The notes beneath the pieces were generated by a model that was not told the DNA's origin, did no database searches, and saw nothing but the letters and a program-made list of their open reading frames with translations. Both the position numbers and the translations under genes were made by a program. DNA of 64,000 nucleotides from Diadema setosum (Eukaryota > Echinodermata > Echinoidea > Diadematoida > Diadematidae): contig NC_092699.1 of assembly GCF_964275005.1 (NCBI RefSeq), positions 18,776,901-18,840,900 on the forward strand, written 5' to 3'. Shown here piece after piece: positions 1 through 13,600 of the stretch. The first letter of the stretch is position 1. Each line of letters opens with the position of its first letter.

Positions 1-17
1 ACGGAAGTGGGCACCAC

Positions 18-370
18 TTAAAGGGATGGTATGGTATTGGTGGAGATGAGGATTTGGCTTTTAACTTTTTGCGAGATACCAAGAACCCACTAACGAAATA
101 GTACAGAGCATGCCATACTAAAAGGAATTCAAAGTTTATTTGAAAAATAAAAATCGGTTTTGAATGGCTGAAACATCCAAAAAACAAAGTAAAACAAAGC
201 AATCGTAATAAAAGGTGTGTCCCACCTCTTATTAGAATCGCTCTGGTTTTGATATCTCAGCCATTTCAAAACCAACTTTCATCAAATAAACGTTGAATTC
301 CTCTTGAAAGTACATTCTCTTTCATATTTCATAAAAGCTTTCTCATTATCTCACACACAAAAAAAAAAAA
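18..370. mobile_element. Foldback MITE, family A copy 1 (truncated)
   Basis: Begins TTAAAGGGATGG and is a long imperfect inverted repeat: the left arm (TTTATTTG..ATCGGTTTTGAATGGCTGA) is mirrored at 255-345. It matches the complete copy at 13474-13864, but its right end is lost near the poly-A at 360. Confidence 0.8.
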
Positions 371-1348
371 ATGCTAGACACCTGAAGTTAGGTCTCAACG
401 AAAACTATATCTACAATCACTTTAAATTTGCAAAGCAGGGAACGAAAGAAGGACAAAAGTGGAGAACTTACAGACAGAACCTGTCGGGCTCGTGCTCTGT
501 TATGTTATGATGATTTACTCTTTGTTTCTTGTCGTTGAGTTTGCCTAGTTTTATCACTGCTTTCATAATAATTATTTACAATGATTAGGCTATACTACTT
601 ATGCGATTTGACGATTAAGGCAGCCAAAGTGACTGGTATTATGATTTTGCACGAATCCTGGAAGACTACCTACGTTACTTTGTTTCTTCATGGAGGAACT
701 TACACCCAGTCATCTGCCAAGGTCCCGTTTCACGTTTCAAGATTCTTATCACAGCACACCGTTTTTAAAATCCTGTATAACAGCCTATGTTAAGGGCTAA
801 TCATTCTTAAAAGCGTAAATTTCATCCCATGGAAAATGCTGATAATAAAGATGCGAAGGAGGACACTGTCTTGTCAAGTGAAATGCCACTTCACTATCTC
901 CAAGTTTTAAGTGATAAAAAAGTTAATCAAATTACAGAATTATTCAAGTTTCATTAAAACTGGTCTTTAAGAAAGAGCTCTACGGAATTTCAAAGAAATC
1001 TATATATAATTGCATGAAGTGATGACAGTTGTTAACAATGTGCTTACTTGATTTATCTATATTTTTATGGAACTTTCCTGAATGAGCTGCATAATGGTGT
1101 GCCAATGGCTAAACAAACACGCACACACACACCGGGGTACAAAATTAACATAATTATGATGTCACTACATGTATCAAGTTATGTACATTACACAAACCGA
1201 ATAAATCACCATTTTTAAAACATTTTCTGTGATTGTGTCTTCTCACACTATTCGTTATGGGGAAAATTGAGTGTGATAATTTCGTAAACTGTAATAGACT
1301 CCGCACTTTTGAAGCGGTTAACGACAACGTCAAATTTTATAATTCCTT
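371..1348. other. Non-coding, nothing recognised
   Basis: AT-rich with only short open frames of no family resemblance. It holds a short (CA)n tract at 1120-1132. Confidence 0.5.
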
Positions 1349-1792
1349 AATAAGCCAGTTCGGGGTTAGCTCATGTACAGATGGGTACAAAATGACCTTT
1401 CTTCTTTCTCAGTTGATTAGGCACTCCACTTGTCTTCAAGCAACAGAATGCATTAGCTTTTCATGGAATTCATCAGTCATATTCAATGTTCAAACAAAGG
1501 ATGTACTCGCGTAGACCAGGTGATCAGAATGATCCATCAATTGACACTTCAGAAAACATCCATTTATTTTGTATTGAATGTAATGACAATCTTCTTCTAT
1601 TGATATTGCCAAATACTGCTTTTGCTGCCAGGTGGATGTGATGGCAAGCACCACTTTAATACAAGGATTACTTGAATAATCATTTTGTATACATCATAGA
1701 TGCTTATCTCAGTGAATTTAAAAACCAACATGCTCTGCTGGTACAGAGCTTTTTCTGCTCATGCTCAAAGTGGAACCCCGAACTGGCTTATT
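1349..1792. mobile_element. MITE with 19-bp perfect TIRs
   Basis: AATAAGCCAGTTCGGGGTT at 1349-1367 is perfectly inverted at 1774-1792. The 444-bp interior has no coding capacity. The superfamily is not determined. Confidence 0.8.
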
Positions 1793-4086
1793 TACACAAT
1801 ATCAATTAAGACCCAGGAACATTATGCACATGGGGGAATGCAGCTCAGATTTCAATTGTAAAACTTGTTGAACAATGCCTTAACTGATCCCGTTGATAGT
1901 TGGATTAGAACCTGTCTCTGGTCCATGTGGGCCTATTGTATTTCACGCCACAATCACATGAAATCGTCCAACTCACTCTCAGAGTAGTTCTCACAGCTCG
2001 CGCGGTTGACATTATACGTGCGAGCAAAGGAGGTATTTCACACGTCCCTGGTACGAGACACCTCCTTGGTATACGTGGCTCTTTTCCCACATTAAAAACA
2101 ACAGTGCTCTCAGTATGTATGTTTACGTCAAGCCTTGATCAAATATTGCTTTCATAATCCTCATCAAAGCGTGACTTTTGTCAAAAGCTTCCGCAAGTTA
2201 TACGACCTTCTATCCGTATACTATAATTCCACATGATAGGTCAATCATGAATGTTTTTTTCATCTTTGGTATCTTATATGCTCTGATCTGTAACATGTGT
2301 AGTTTGTTATTGTTTATATCAATCTCTATAGGACAAACGTGTTTATTTTTCCGAATGTGACATTCTTAAGTTTATTTTTCCAAAATGTGACATTATTAGT
2401 CTCGTCCGCATAGCCATTTCCCTCCTGATTTTTTTTTTCCTCATATTTATCGCACGGGACATTATTATAGGAAAACGAAAACATGTGACATCGACCTAGA
2501 GTAAGTGCTAGCCTTCAATGCACTTACAGCACGTAATAAGAAGTTATTCATCATATAAATCAAGAATAAAGGTCTTAAGGCAGGGCCTATACGTCTCTGC
2601 AAGATACCAGTATATTTCTGTGAAGTAATTCACATTTGGTAAGGGATACAGTGTGAGATTTGCTGTTAATTTAAATCTTTAATTGCCAAAGGTGTAAACC
2701 AGTACAGGAAACTGGAGATTACAGTTAAAGTGCAGTATGTTATTCTTGTTTGTGTTTAATTGAGCTGCACTTTGTTTTGATTTTATTTTTGTGGGCAATT
2801 GAGTTGGGACTATGTAAGGATTAACTGTGGTAGATAACAGGGAAGGGGGTATAGCTCTTTGTGCATTGTACCTTTCCTGTATACACAGCCAAGGGACTTA
2901 CATGTAATAGCAGTATAAAATGTTTTGCTAGGGAATTCAATTGGCCACCTTGAATGAACTTTTAATTGGGTCTGTGCATGTTTAACTTGGGAAATTGTGG
3001 GAGACAACTGATTTTGGGCTCCTTTATCCTGAGTTGTGGAGGCGGTTAGCTTTTGGGGCATGTGAGGAGGAGTTGAATTTTAGATCTCGCCGAGTACAGA
3101 CCTACAGTATGTAGGGGAAGACAATTTTCTGAAAATGATGATGGGCCGCTGCTCATCATCAGGCAGTCCGAGAATGGAGTGACAGAGTTTGTATCGTCTC
3201 GGAAGTTTGAAATATCTTGTGACACTTTGATAGATCTGGTGAATATGTAACTGTGGTTACAGAAATAAAGCCGCCAAGGTCAGATCGGAACTATACACCA
3301 ATAGTTGAAATCTCCCTATGTTTGAGTATATACAGTATGTGTGGCAATGATGGTGATGACAGTCACAACAATGGGACTATGATAAAAAGCCCACAGGAGT
3401 GCAATTGGGTGATGCCCTCCCCGCGTATCTCTACATCTGCATAGATTGTTGATGTTGTATACCATTCAAAGCATTACACAGGATATGGGCCTACACCCGA
3501 AGTTCTTGAACCATTCAAACGATCGCCTAATTACCAATTCACTTTTATTTCAAGTAGAGGCATTTACAGCATGACGGACTGTTTTCGGTATAAAATATAT
3601 AATATTCTCATGATCGTGACCATGGTGGTAATAATCATTATCATTATTGAAATATCACATTTATTCTTATCCTCGTTCCTCCATTATCATTATTGTTTTT
3701 ATATTGTCATCATCATGATTAGCATTATCATTAATATTATCAGTTATTATCATAACCCCCCCCCCCCCACCCCTAAAAAGGGAAAGAGTCGTTGTTGAGG
3801 ATGAAATACAACACTACATGACATGCAGTTCCAGCTTTGTCTAGGTACCTGTAGCTTAAGTTTTAGGTCAATTTCCGGTTTGTTTGTTTGTTTGTTTTTT
3901 GCTTTCTTTTCCTTTGTTTTGTACCCAGATGTATAGGCGTATAACCTGGGTCCTATTTATACAGGCGTACATAGTAATTACAGTGTATCTCTTCGGTCCA
4001 TATCATGGTCACCCCGCGTGTATAACAACTTGTTTTGTTGCATTGTGTACTTTCTAAAAATCGTTACAAAAACAGTGTCAGAGCTG
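1793..4086. other. Non-coding with simple repeats
   Basis: No gene recognised. It contains an ATT/ATC-rich microsatellite at 3600-3750, a C run at 3757-3768 and TTTG repeats near 3880. The minus-strand 83-codon frame at 2810-3061 has no recognisable domain. Confidence 0.5.
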
Positions 4087-4569
4087 TTAAAGGAGACCTC
4101 TGGATGATTTTCAGATTTTTACATTTGAACAACTATAAATTAGTTGTACTGAGGACAGAGTTTCAGAATTTATAATTGGGATGAAGAATAAGAATATTTT
4201 TGAAATTTATAACAAATTGCAATGAACAAGGATGATCACATGGCAGGGTCACCATAAGAATGCACGAGTTGGGGCTCAAGGAAGCAGAACAAAAGAAGAA
4301 GGCATGCATAGATTATACACAGGTGAACTTGCAAGCTAGCGGTATTGTACACTTGCAATAGAATTACACTGCTACATTTCTGAAATATGTGAGCCTCTAT
4401 GTCATCATCCTTGTTCAGTGTAATTTGTTTGAGGTTTTTCAAAGTACACTTGTACTGTATTGTTTCTCTGCTCAAGAACCACAATAAAGTCAAGAAATTT
4501 ATACATGGAGCTGTTAATTTATGTACTACACGATGTGAAATTATGAAAATCGTCTGGAATTCCCCTTAA
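4087..4569. mobile_element. TTAA-ended MITE, family B copy 1
   Basis: TTAAAGGAGACCTCTGGATG at the left end and GTCTGGAATTCCCCTTAA at the right form degenerate TIRs. It aligns along its length with the copy at 42691-43158, sharing GAACAACTATAAATT and CACAGGTGAACTTG. Confidence 0.8.
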
Positions 4570-4749
4570 AGTGTAAGAGGATAATTTTGATAACTGTGCT
4601 AATAACTGAAACTGTAATTTGAACTATCAAGCGATTATGTTCACTGTTAATGCTTTCCAAAATCTCAAGAGTGAACTAATCACTAGTTTCTCTTCCTATG
4701 AGTAAGCGTGTATATAATCACATGCCTCACAGTCACAATGGGACCTAAT

Positions 4750-4758
4750 TATATATAT

Positions 4759-4832
<74 letters not shown>

Positions 4833-4835
4833 TGT
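4750..4835. repeat. (CA)n/(TA)n microsatellite
   Basis: A CA run followed by about 30 TA units. A simple tract that also creates a meaningless poly-Tyr/Ile open frame on the minus strand. Confidence 0.95.
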
Positions 4836-5707
4836 ATATAGCCATCAAAACCAGGTGATTCCGAGATGGGAGAATTAGGCAAGCACCAAATGGTCAATTC
4901 TGAGCCAAATAGTTTAATGTTGAGCGATATCATAAGCTTTTCATAAACACCGAAAAATCAGGACTTTGCAACGGACAATAACAACTTGTGTCACAGAAAA
5001 TAGAGACCAACACAGTAATCGTATTATCGGCCTACTTGGGATGCTCTGTCACGTGTATGGAATTGCAATAACTTAGTAGTAAAAGACAAAAAAGAACTGT
5101 CAGACCTACACATAGCAGAATCACAGTGACTAGGGAAGAAAACAAACCATAAAGGAAAACATAAATTAAAATTATCTGAATGCACAAAGAAAATACCAAC
5201 AAAATCCCGCATGATCCTACAGGGGATTTCATATAATTTTAAGTTTTCTTTCAGTATCACTTGGAAACAAAAGATTTTCATAACTACAAGAAAAATTGAC
5301 ATAAATTTCAGGAATTAAAATTACTTGTGTCGTGTTTACATTACTTTAAAAACATATAAATTAATCACCAACACCTCATATACATAAACTGTAATCTCTC
5401 TAGCAAAGTTCTTTTAATTCATGTGATGTTGTTTCACTCAGCTCTTCAGAATGATAACTGGGAGTTAGGCAGGTGCAGAGCAATTATAAATTATAGCAAT
5501 CAATGAATAAATGGTTCAATTTAAAGCTAAAACAATTGTGTGATAATTGCAGACACGCTAAGATGGTGGTATAAACTAATCAAATTGAAACGGCAGCAAG
5601 ATTTTTTTTTTTTTTCATTCAAGGTACAACTACGTGCTCTTTGGGTTTACATAACATAAAGATAAGTAAATGGTGCTAATGTTAATTACAGATGTACATG
5701 GTTTACA
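4836..5707. other. Non-coding, nothing recognised
   Basis: AT-rich sequence. Two overlapping minus-strand frames at 5024-5302 show no domain. Confidence 0.5.
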
Positions 5708-5754
5708 GAGAGAGAGAGAGAGAGAGAAAGAAAGAGAGAGAGAGAGACAGACTG
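5708..5754. repeat. (GA)n microsatellite
   Basis: An AGAGAG tract with a few interruptions. Confidence 0.95.
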
Positions 5755-5810
5755 ACAGACTTAAGAGATGCTACTCTTAATGGGGATAAAAAGATCCCGA
5801 AATCTTATTA

Positions 5811-6345
5811 CAGTGCACTCCCGTTATAACGAAATGCTCGGGACCGGCAGTTTTCTTTCGTTATAACGAAATTTCGTTATAACCGAACAAATACAATATA
5901 TAACGAAAACAAGGAACCACGTATATATATATCATATTATGTTTGCTGAATACTCATCATACACTGGAAAGCTATGTGAAATGTGAAGGGATAACTGTAT
6001 TACAATAATAAACGCAAGTTCCCCTCAGAAACTGTGCGTGACACAAGGAGCGAACACACAGTGGTGTGAAGCGTTCACCCATGCAGAGACGGATAAGTGC
6101 TTGTTCCGCTACGTATTTTCGAAAGCAATTCGCATTTCGTTATAACGGAGCTCATTTCTTTTGTTTTTCTTTGTCTGTGGCGCTCGGAAAAGACTTCGTT
6201 GTAACGGAAATTTCGCTATAACCGTGTTCGTTATAAGCGAATTTTGTACCATAGACTTTAATGGTGTTAATTTTGGGACCAGAAGATTTACTTCGTTATA
6301 GCGAAATTTCGTTATAACCGTGTTCGTTGTAACGGGAGTGCACTG
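5811..6345. mobile_element. pogo/Tigger-type MITE, family P1 (535 bp)
   Basis: CAGTGCACTCCCGTTATAAC at the left is mirrored by GTTGTAACGGGAGTGCACTG at the right, with TA on both outer sides, the target duplication expected of Tc1/mariner-pogo elements. Internal TTTCGTTATAACGAAA copies repeat at subterminal positions. No transposase remains. Confidence 0.88.
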
Positions 6346-7407
6346 TATCAATCTAACCTTTTCAGTATTAATCCAGTCTTCTTTTCATTACTATACTTGC
6401 ACCAATGTGGCGTAGCATAATAGAACATCACGATGAATTGCCAAGAAAAATTTTATTATGAAACATGTCTTAACTTCTAAATTTGAATGGAGGACTTCAT
6501 AAAATACAGTTAACCCTTCCTCTGTTACCAGCTGATCTAAAATGCAACTTTCCTATTACGTTCATTTTCCTTTAGAGAAATCTTTTTTTTTTATGATGCA
6601 ACACATGATTCAACCTTTCAAAATGCATATTCAAGAGTAATACACGGAGATATTGACTTGTGTTGAAGTCAGTGTGCATCAATTTTCAGCCAGATTACCA
6701 TTTGAAAAGATGTGGAATTTATATTTCTTATAGTAACTCAGTTTGAACCACGTGATTGCAATTTTCCTCAGGACTTGCGGAAGATCTTTCGATTCTTCTA
6801 AATTTAATAGCATTTTCCCCCACCCCCTAATAATTGCCTTAAAACTCATTGGTCTAGCCTCAAGGCTCTTGGCTGATTTCTTATTCACTAATTTCCTATT
6901 TATCCTAGGATGCATCTTGATATGACTCTTACAAAAAAAAAAAAATAAGAATATTTTTAAATCCCCATATTAAATCAAATTAATGGTGATCAGAACCATA
7001 TGACCTGTTTTCAACATCTGCACTCCGCCATTTTTTTTTAATCCCGTCTTTACTTTTATTAATGCATCTTAATCATTTACATTGTCTTCATTAATCCTCT
7101 TCTTTTCTTCTTCTTTTTTTCTTTTTTTTTTTTTTTTTTTTTTTGCATACCAAAACGTCACATTAACAATATGAGGGAAGGGAAGGGAAATTCAAGATTA
7201 CATACAAAAAGTGTAGCAATTGGACTGGATGGGAAGGGGCTATGGGAAGGCACAGGAACTGTGCAAGAAACTGAAATAAAAAAATTTTAAAAAAAAATTA
7301 TCTTAGATCAGCTACTTAAGTGCATGACATTTCAGTCGACTACACTGAATCATATACATTGTATCTCACTCAATTTGGCAGCTTATATGAGACTTGTCTT
7401 AGTCAAC
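6346..7407. other. Non-coding, nothing recognised
   Basis: AT-rich with a long T run at about 7108-7144. A TTTATT at 7056 could serve as a minus-strand poly(A) signal, but it is 3.4 kb from the TPRG1L stop. Confidence 0.45.
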
Positions 7408-7702
7408 AGGGAGCTTTAGATTTGCGGCGCGGACGTTTGAGACGACGATTGCGGTGGATGTTCTCCTCTCCCCTTGCGTCATGCTAAAAAGTCGCTTTTT
7501 ATAGATTATGCTGGGATGCAATATACGAAAAATAAAGCCCCATATGATTGGTGCATCAAGTAGTTTTCTACGTCATAAATTAAGCGGACGTAAAATTAGC
7601 CCAGACGACGTAAAGACGACGTAAACTATAAATAGATCGACCTTTTTGTGCATGCTCAGAACATGTTTTTTTTTTTCCTCTGAATGTCCCTAAAGCTCCC
7701 TA
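7408..7702. mobile_element. MITE with GGGAGCTTTAG ends
   Basis: GGGAGCTTTAG at 7409 and CTAAAGCTCCC at 7690-7700 form short TIRs around a GC-richer interior containing repeated GACGACG/GACGTAAA words. Confidence 0.7.
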
Positions 7703-10262
7703 ATGTTTTGTCAAGGAAGTAAGGTAAGGAAGAAAACTTAAAAGTCACCTCTCACAGTGTACTGTGATTATTGACAATAGTTTTAGGATATGTCACAGCT
7801 TTGGCTTATAGAGCACAATGTACAAGGATACATTGAAATGTAAATATATCATTATAACACAAGCCGCACTATCAATTTTTGACATGCTGACATACAAACA
7901 GCTGATAATAATGTCACACACACTTAAACGCAACCAAATATAGTTTTAAGTTAATACATGAATAGTCACAAATAAAATATATATACTTTTGACGAACCCT
8001 TCTCGTAAATCTACACAAGACTTTCTTTCGTTCCATCAGGATTTTTTTTTTTTTAATCCAATGTTTTGGGTTTTACCTTAAGAGAACATGCATAAGTGCA
8101 TGCAGCTGATTTGAGGCCATTGCCATTCCTAAACAATGTGAAAATCAACTCCATGTTCATATACACTTTGACATATAAATAAAGCTCTCTGAACACTGCA
8201 AGTATCATTAAAATCAGACAAAGAATAGAAAAGTGAAGGAATTTAAATCTTGCCTGCTTTCACAAACTAGCTAGGCACATTTCCACAGGGAAAGGTCGTC
8301 TTATGCAACCAAATTGCACAATTTTGCACTAACCTGTGTGGAGCACAAATCATGCTCACCATCACTAGGGATAAACAGAATGCATACTGCAAAGAATGTA
8401 CAAATAATTGTGATTCATGTGCATTACATCATTATGCAATGATGACAAAGATAAAGATGATTAATAATGTCAGAATTTGTCTGTCTTGACAAGATGGAGG
8501 AAGGGGAGTTTCATCAAACTGAAAGAATACCTGCTAAAGTCAAATGTAATGACCATCAATAAAACAACTTCTTCAGCATTGTTTGCTTGTTTTCTGTGAG
8601 CTGATAAATAAGTCCTCCTTGAACTCTGTTCATTACAAGCTATATAATATACAACATCAACTCTTTGGAATAAACTTCTTTCATGCAAAAAGCATACAGC
8701 CAGCACAAATGTCAAATCTATCACTCTAATTAATTTCAGTACATTTCAGTATATAACAACAATCAATAGTACCTCTGCTTGCTTGAGTTGGTGTATGAAC
8801 TACAATAATAAAGAATAAATAATATCTACTGCTTAGTGATATCCACAATTTACACACTCTTCATATCTATTTCAATCTTCAATGTAGGAAAGATGTAAGA
8901 ATGATATTACATCCTAACATACGCCACATGATTTTCATCACAGTCAAAATCAAAACCTACCTTTATCAATTGCAATGAATGAGTATCACAGTGCAAAACA
9001 AAGCACTGTCATGTGTAAAACATACTTAATTAGCTGAATTGGCTTATCATTCACGGGCTAAAAAAGTGGGAGGGTTTATCTTTTTAGTATATGTACTGTG
9101 TATTGCATCATACTGGAAAGAAATGATCTTATAACTTACTTCAAAGACCAGGTTCCAATGCATAAAGACATGTTATGGTTTCGATATGATTGTCATAAAC
9201 TTTTCCTTGGAGGCAAGTGTCACATAATTAATCAGAGTTGAAATACACAACACACATAAATCTAAGAGTCAGAGAAATGTGAAAAGGATGTAGGTGTAAT
9301 CTTTCAAACACCCTGGTTTTCAGGCATAAGAAAGAATTGTCTTTGTAGAGCCAAATTTACTGTATAATGATCACGTTTGCAGACACTCACATATATAGAA
9401 GAAGACGATGCCACCCCAATCTTGGAAAAAATCATTAATATCAAAATGCTATAATGTGAGACAGAGTTCTTATTCAGATTTTTTCCTGTTTGGCACTCCC
9501 ATGAGTAGAGACCATGATTGCACAATTCCAAACAAATGATATTTCAGGGAAATTAGATATTTGCAATTCCTTCACCAGAATGAAATTGATGTCAAATTAG
9601 GCAGATATCACAGGATAATAGATAATTCCAAACATACGCACACAGAAACACCACTATTACCCTTGTCAGCACAAAGTTGTAAAATGGCACTAGTAAATGT
9701 GTACATTTATGACATATTTTAAGCTATAATATCAACACCATTTAATACAGCAACAATCCCTTAGAAAGACAAAATGCACATACTGCCAAAAGATGCATAT
9801 GAAGTTTTTTGATATATCACTGTCTGCAGCCTATTCAATGTGCTGTAAGAATGAGGTATTGCCAGATTAAAGGTGAAAAAGTATTGATATTTTGCCATCA
9901 TTTCAATGCTGTTTATAACAAATACACACATGATCAATTACTTTATACAGGAACTACAAACTACACTGAACTTACTCAGTTCCAGCCTCTGATATATCAA
10001 TCAATACCAATATGTTACTATACACACTTTTGCTAAATATATTGGGTACTACATTCTCAGAATTTTCCCCTTTCTCATCTATTATCCTAATTTCAGTATG
10101 TAGTTTCACATGTAAGGTGAATGAAAATCAAAAATCTTTCACAATCTACACCATATTACCTCTTCCAACAAATAATTCCTTACTTATTTGTACCATATCA
10201 TCTTTTACCAAATCACTGTGTACTCACAGAAAAGGAAATAAATGCCAACTCCTGTGGCCAAC
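7703..10262. other. Repeat-poor AT-rich DNA, possible long TPRG1L 3' UTR
   Basis: This 2.5 kb lacks the TIR elements that crowd the rest of the window and lies directly 3' of the TPRG1L stop. No gene or clear poly(A) signal was recognised. Calling it 3' UTR is an inference from position. Confidence 0.35.
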
Positions 10263-10440
10263 CGAGATACACATCTTGGTCAGTACGACCTCTTTAGAAG
10301 CTGACTAAGATACATTGATATCTTGGTCGGAATGACCTCTTTAGAAGCTGACTAAGATACATTCATATCTTGGTCGGAATGACCTCTTTAGAAGCTGACT
10401 AAGATATATCTTGGTCGGTATGACCTCTTTAGAAGCTGAC
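10263..10440. repeat. Minisatellite of 41-47 bp derived from the TPRG1L stop region
   Basis: Copies of GACCTCTTTAGAAGCTGACT start at 10287, 10334, 10381 and 10422 (spacing 47, 47, 41), separated by AAGATA..TCTTGGTCGG. The rightmost copy contains the TPRG1L stop codon (TTCTAA on the minus strand), so the array expands the stop-proximal 3' UTR and carries repeated ghost copies of the last codons. Confidence 0.9.
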
Positions 10441-10617
10441 TCCCCCACGCTCCCTGAAGAAGCCGAGCTTGCTCTGGTTGAAGACCATGCTGGAGAGGCC
10501 CAGGTAGACCTCACACTGGATGGGGGCCTCCACGGTGCTCACTGGGGGAAGGTTGGGGTGTCTCTGGCTTCTACTGGTGGTCACTGCCTGGCTCAGAGTG
10601 TTCAGAAAAGGACCAAC
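10429..10617 (-). CDS. TPRG1L: TPRG1L terminal exon 4 (residues 213-274, stop)
   Basis: Encodes the family C-terminus (IQCEVYLGLSSMVFNQSKLGFF) and stops with TAA. Acceptor CTCTCAG/GTTGG. The final codons and stop are the template of the adjacent minisatellite at 10263-10440. The intron before it is about 9 kb. Confidence 0.92.
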   Translation of the reverse strand, partial: VGPFLNTLSQAVTTSRSQRHPNLPPVSTVEAPIQCEVYLGLSSMVFNQSKLGFFRERGGVSF

Positions 10618-13600
10618 CTGAGAGGGCACGAGGAGCGTGCATGAATATCAGCAGAGATCAAAAGGGTAGCATGGTATATAGTTATCAGTGTGCATAGCTT
10701 AGTGCAAGGCTGCTAACTTCTACAAATCAACAAACTTACTGATGCACTGTGAAAAACATGATATTTAAGGCAAAAGTCATATTCTGAAACCCAACCCCTC
10801 CCCCCCAACTTTTTTTTTTTTTGCACACACTAAGCATACTCAATCAAGTTTCCAAAGAACACACTTTTCTTATATTTCAGTTTGATGAAGAAAAAAAAAA
10901 ACTACATTATCTAAATACTGTGAAAGCATTAAAGCTGGTAATTTACTGTATACACTGTTATTTTCGCGTACAGATATTTTCGTGAATGAGGAGGTCACGG
11001 ACATTTTCTCGAGATGTTGTTTTCGCGAATGGACACAGATGGCTTACATTAGCTCACTACTACCTTAGCGTATGGTGACATTTTTGCGTGTTGTTAAATT
11101 TGCAGTTCAACTGTGATTCGCGAAATTCGTGAAAATTAAACCCTCACGAAAATAACAGCTCATACAGTATGTTAATTGATGACACATTGCTTTCTCACAG
11201 AACAGAACAGATTGCTGTAACTGGTACATTATCACATATTTTTACAATTATATTCATGACAACAATGACTTGACTTACAACTTACCAATCATAATTTTTC
11301 TCAAACACATCACCAAAAGTAAGTCTCTCTCTTTACAATATTCATCATAATAATGCAATGTAGAATAATTTTCTAATAAAACTAACTTAGAACTAATCCT
11401 ATGACAGTTTCTGAAGAGATGTGTTACAATGTAAGATGCCACAGCTTCACAGCTGAATGAGCTCAAATGGAAGAAACAAAAAATGCCCTTCTCAAAAGTC
11501 ACAAGAGTTTGTTCAAGGCTTGTTTCTACTGGAACAACAACTGTGGTTGAATGCAAGTAAACAAACAAAAAACAAAAAATGTCCACCAGGTGAACACTCA
11601 ATAACGCGGCATCAATTTATGATCATTCAGCCATTCAAATCCTGATCTTGGCTCAAAACTTAAAACAAGGAGTTGCTACCTTGGCAGCCACATCCCTTGT
11701 CCCAATATGCCTTGAAGTAAACAAGCATACGCCTACTGGATGTCTTTGTGCTCTTGAAATAATGCCCAGATTGTCTGATCAACACAGGGCCATTGTCATT
11801 GGTCTTTCAGAGTCTGGTTCCGCATACTTGCCGCTCCAGGTCCCTACAAATAACAAATACTGTATGTGCCAAATATTTTGCAAGGTTTTATTTTCACAAA
11901 TTCGTCCCGATTCGGGAAAAAAAAAAATTAGGCTTGGTACATATGGCCTATGCAGTAATCAAAACTGACTGGCATAATCAGCCCTACAAGAACAACCGCA
12001 AAATCATAACAATACTTGCTCAAGGAGAGAGAAAGTGAGAGAGAGAGAGAGAGTGAGTGTGTGTGTGTGTGTGTGTGTGTGCGTGTGTGCATGTGTGTGT
12101 GTATGTATGTGTGTGTGATAGGTGCCTTGCTCTGTACTTAGTGTGCATATTTAGACATAGCATCCATTATAAAACAGCGGTATGGATCCTAATCAAATGA
12201 TTGGCTGAGGCCAATCACGTGGCCAAGGTGGGGCAGGGTGCCCATTTGATGGATTTGAGATCCTATCCCCCTAGGGATGCATCCTGCCAATATTGGTGAA
12301 AATTCATCAAGGGGTTTTTAAGAAGAAGATGAAAATGTACAATTCAGGCCCCCATTAGGACCCCCCCCCCCCCCCGTCCCAAGGGGGGCACTCTGATCCT
12401 GCCATGAACAAACTTGAAACAAGAGTCATCAATATACTCTGTAAAAGTGGTTTCTTTCACGTACAGATACTTTCGCGGTTTCCATCGGTGCCGACTTTTT
12501 TGTGTGTGTTTGAATTCGCGGTCGGCAAAATCTGTGAATTCACAGTGGGCAAAAACTGTTTTATTTTGCACATGAAAACCCAAACTATAATCCAATTATT
12601 CTTTTACTTATTAAATAGAAATTAAAATTAAATGCAGGCTTACCTGAAATGCCGTCTCTCAAGTACTTTATAACATGCTTGTACCTACATTGTGCGGTAT
12701 CACTGTTTGTGTGTTGACCATCAATACATTCAATGCGTGGAATCTTCATGTGTGCATGTGCACAATAGCGTTGTAACAAGCGGTGAGTTCAAAACATTTT
12801 CGCTTGATGTTAAATTTGCGGTTTAACCTCAAAGCGCGAAAATGAAACCACCGTGAAAGAAACCACTTTTACAGTACTGATTCAATGTATTAACTTAGCT
12901 AGCTCTATCACTTCTGGTTCTAGAGATCTTTAGATTCCTTAAGCAGGGTTCCCACTATCACGATTGGCCCCACGTTTGAAATCGTGGTCTTAATCGTGCA
13001 GCAAGCGTGATGGTCTTATCAGATTGTATCAGATCTTAAGGTCAATCGTGGCAATCGCGTTAATCGTAGGAAAATTTTGGACGGTTCAAAAATTTTCTAC
13101 GATTAACACGATTAGTTTTTGATCGTGATCATCGCATCAGATCGTCTAGGATCGTATCCAAACGCAGTAAATCTCTTCTAATCGTGCTTCTTAATCGTGT
13201 TGATCGGGATTGACTTTTTCACTTCACTTTTGCTTATAATCATTATTATTTTTTGCCCATTTGCCCTTATTTTACTCATAAATTGATTTATTTTGTATTC
13301 TGATAGGTGGTAGCCTGCATCTTTAGATTATTATTTCCAAACGGTAAATTGTATGACGGTGTGGGTTTAATTGTCGTAATTATTAAGGTACATTAAATAT
13401 CAAAATCATTTTTTTAATGATTTCATAAAATGAAAGTTGTATTACAGATTTTTAGATGTTTTCATACATTATGTTAAAGGGTGTGTACAGTTCTGGTCGA
13501 AGTGAGGATTTAGCTTTTAACGTTTTGCCAGATATTCAGAAACCGCTCTATGAGATGTCAAAGAGCATGCAATTTTAAGGGGTATCATAAGTTTATTTGA

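Noticed and set aside
4745..4933. Tyr/Ile-rich minus-strand frame
   Set aside because: Translation of the (TA)n/(CA)n tract.
6109..6351. 80-codon minus-strand frame
   Set aside because: It lies wholly across the TIR and subterminal repeats of the P1 MITE.
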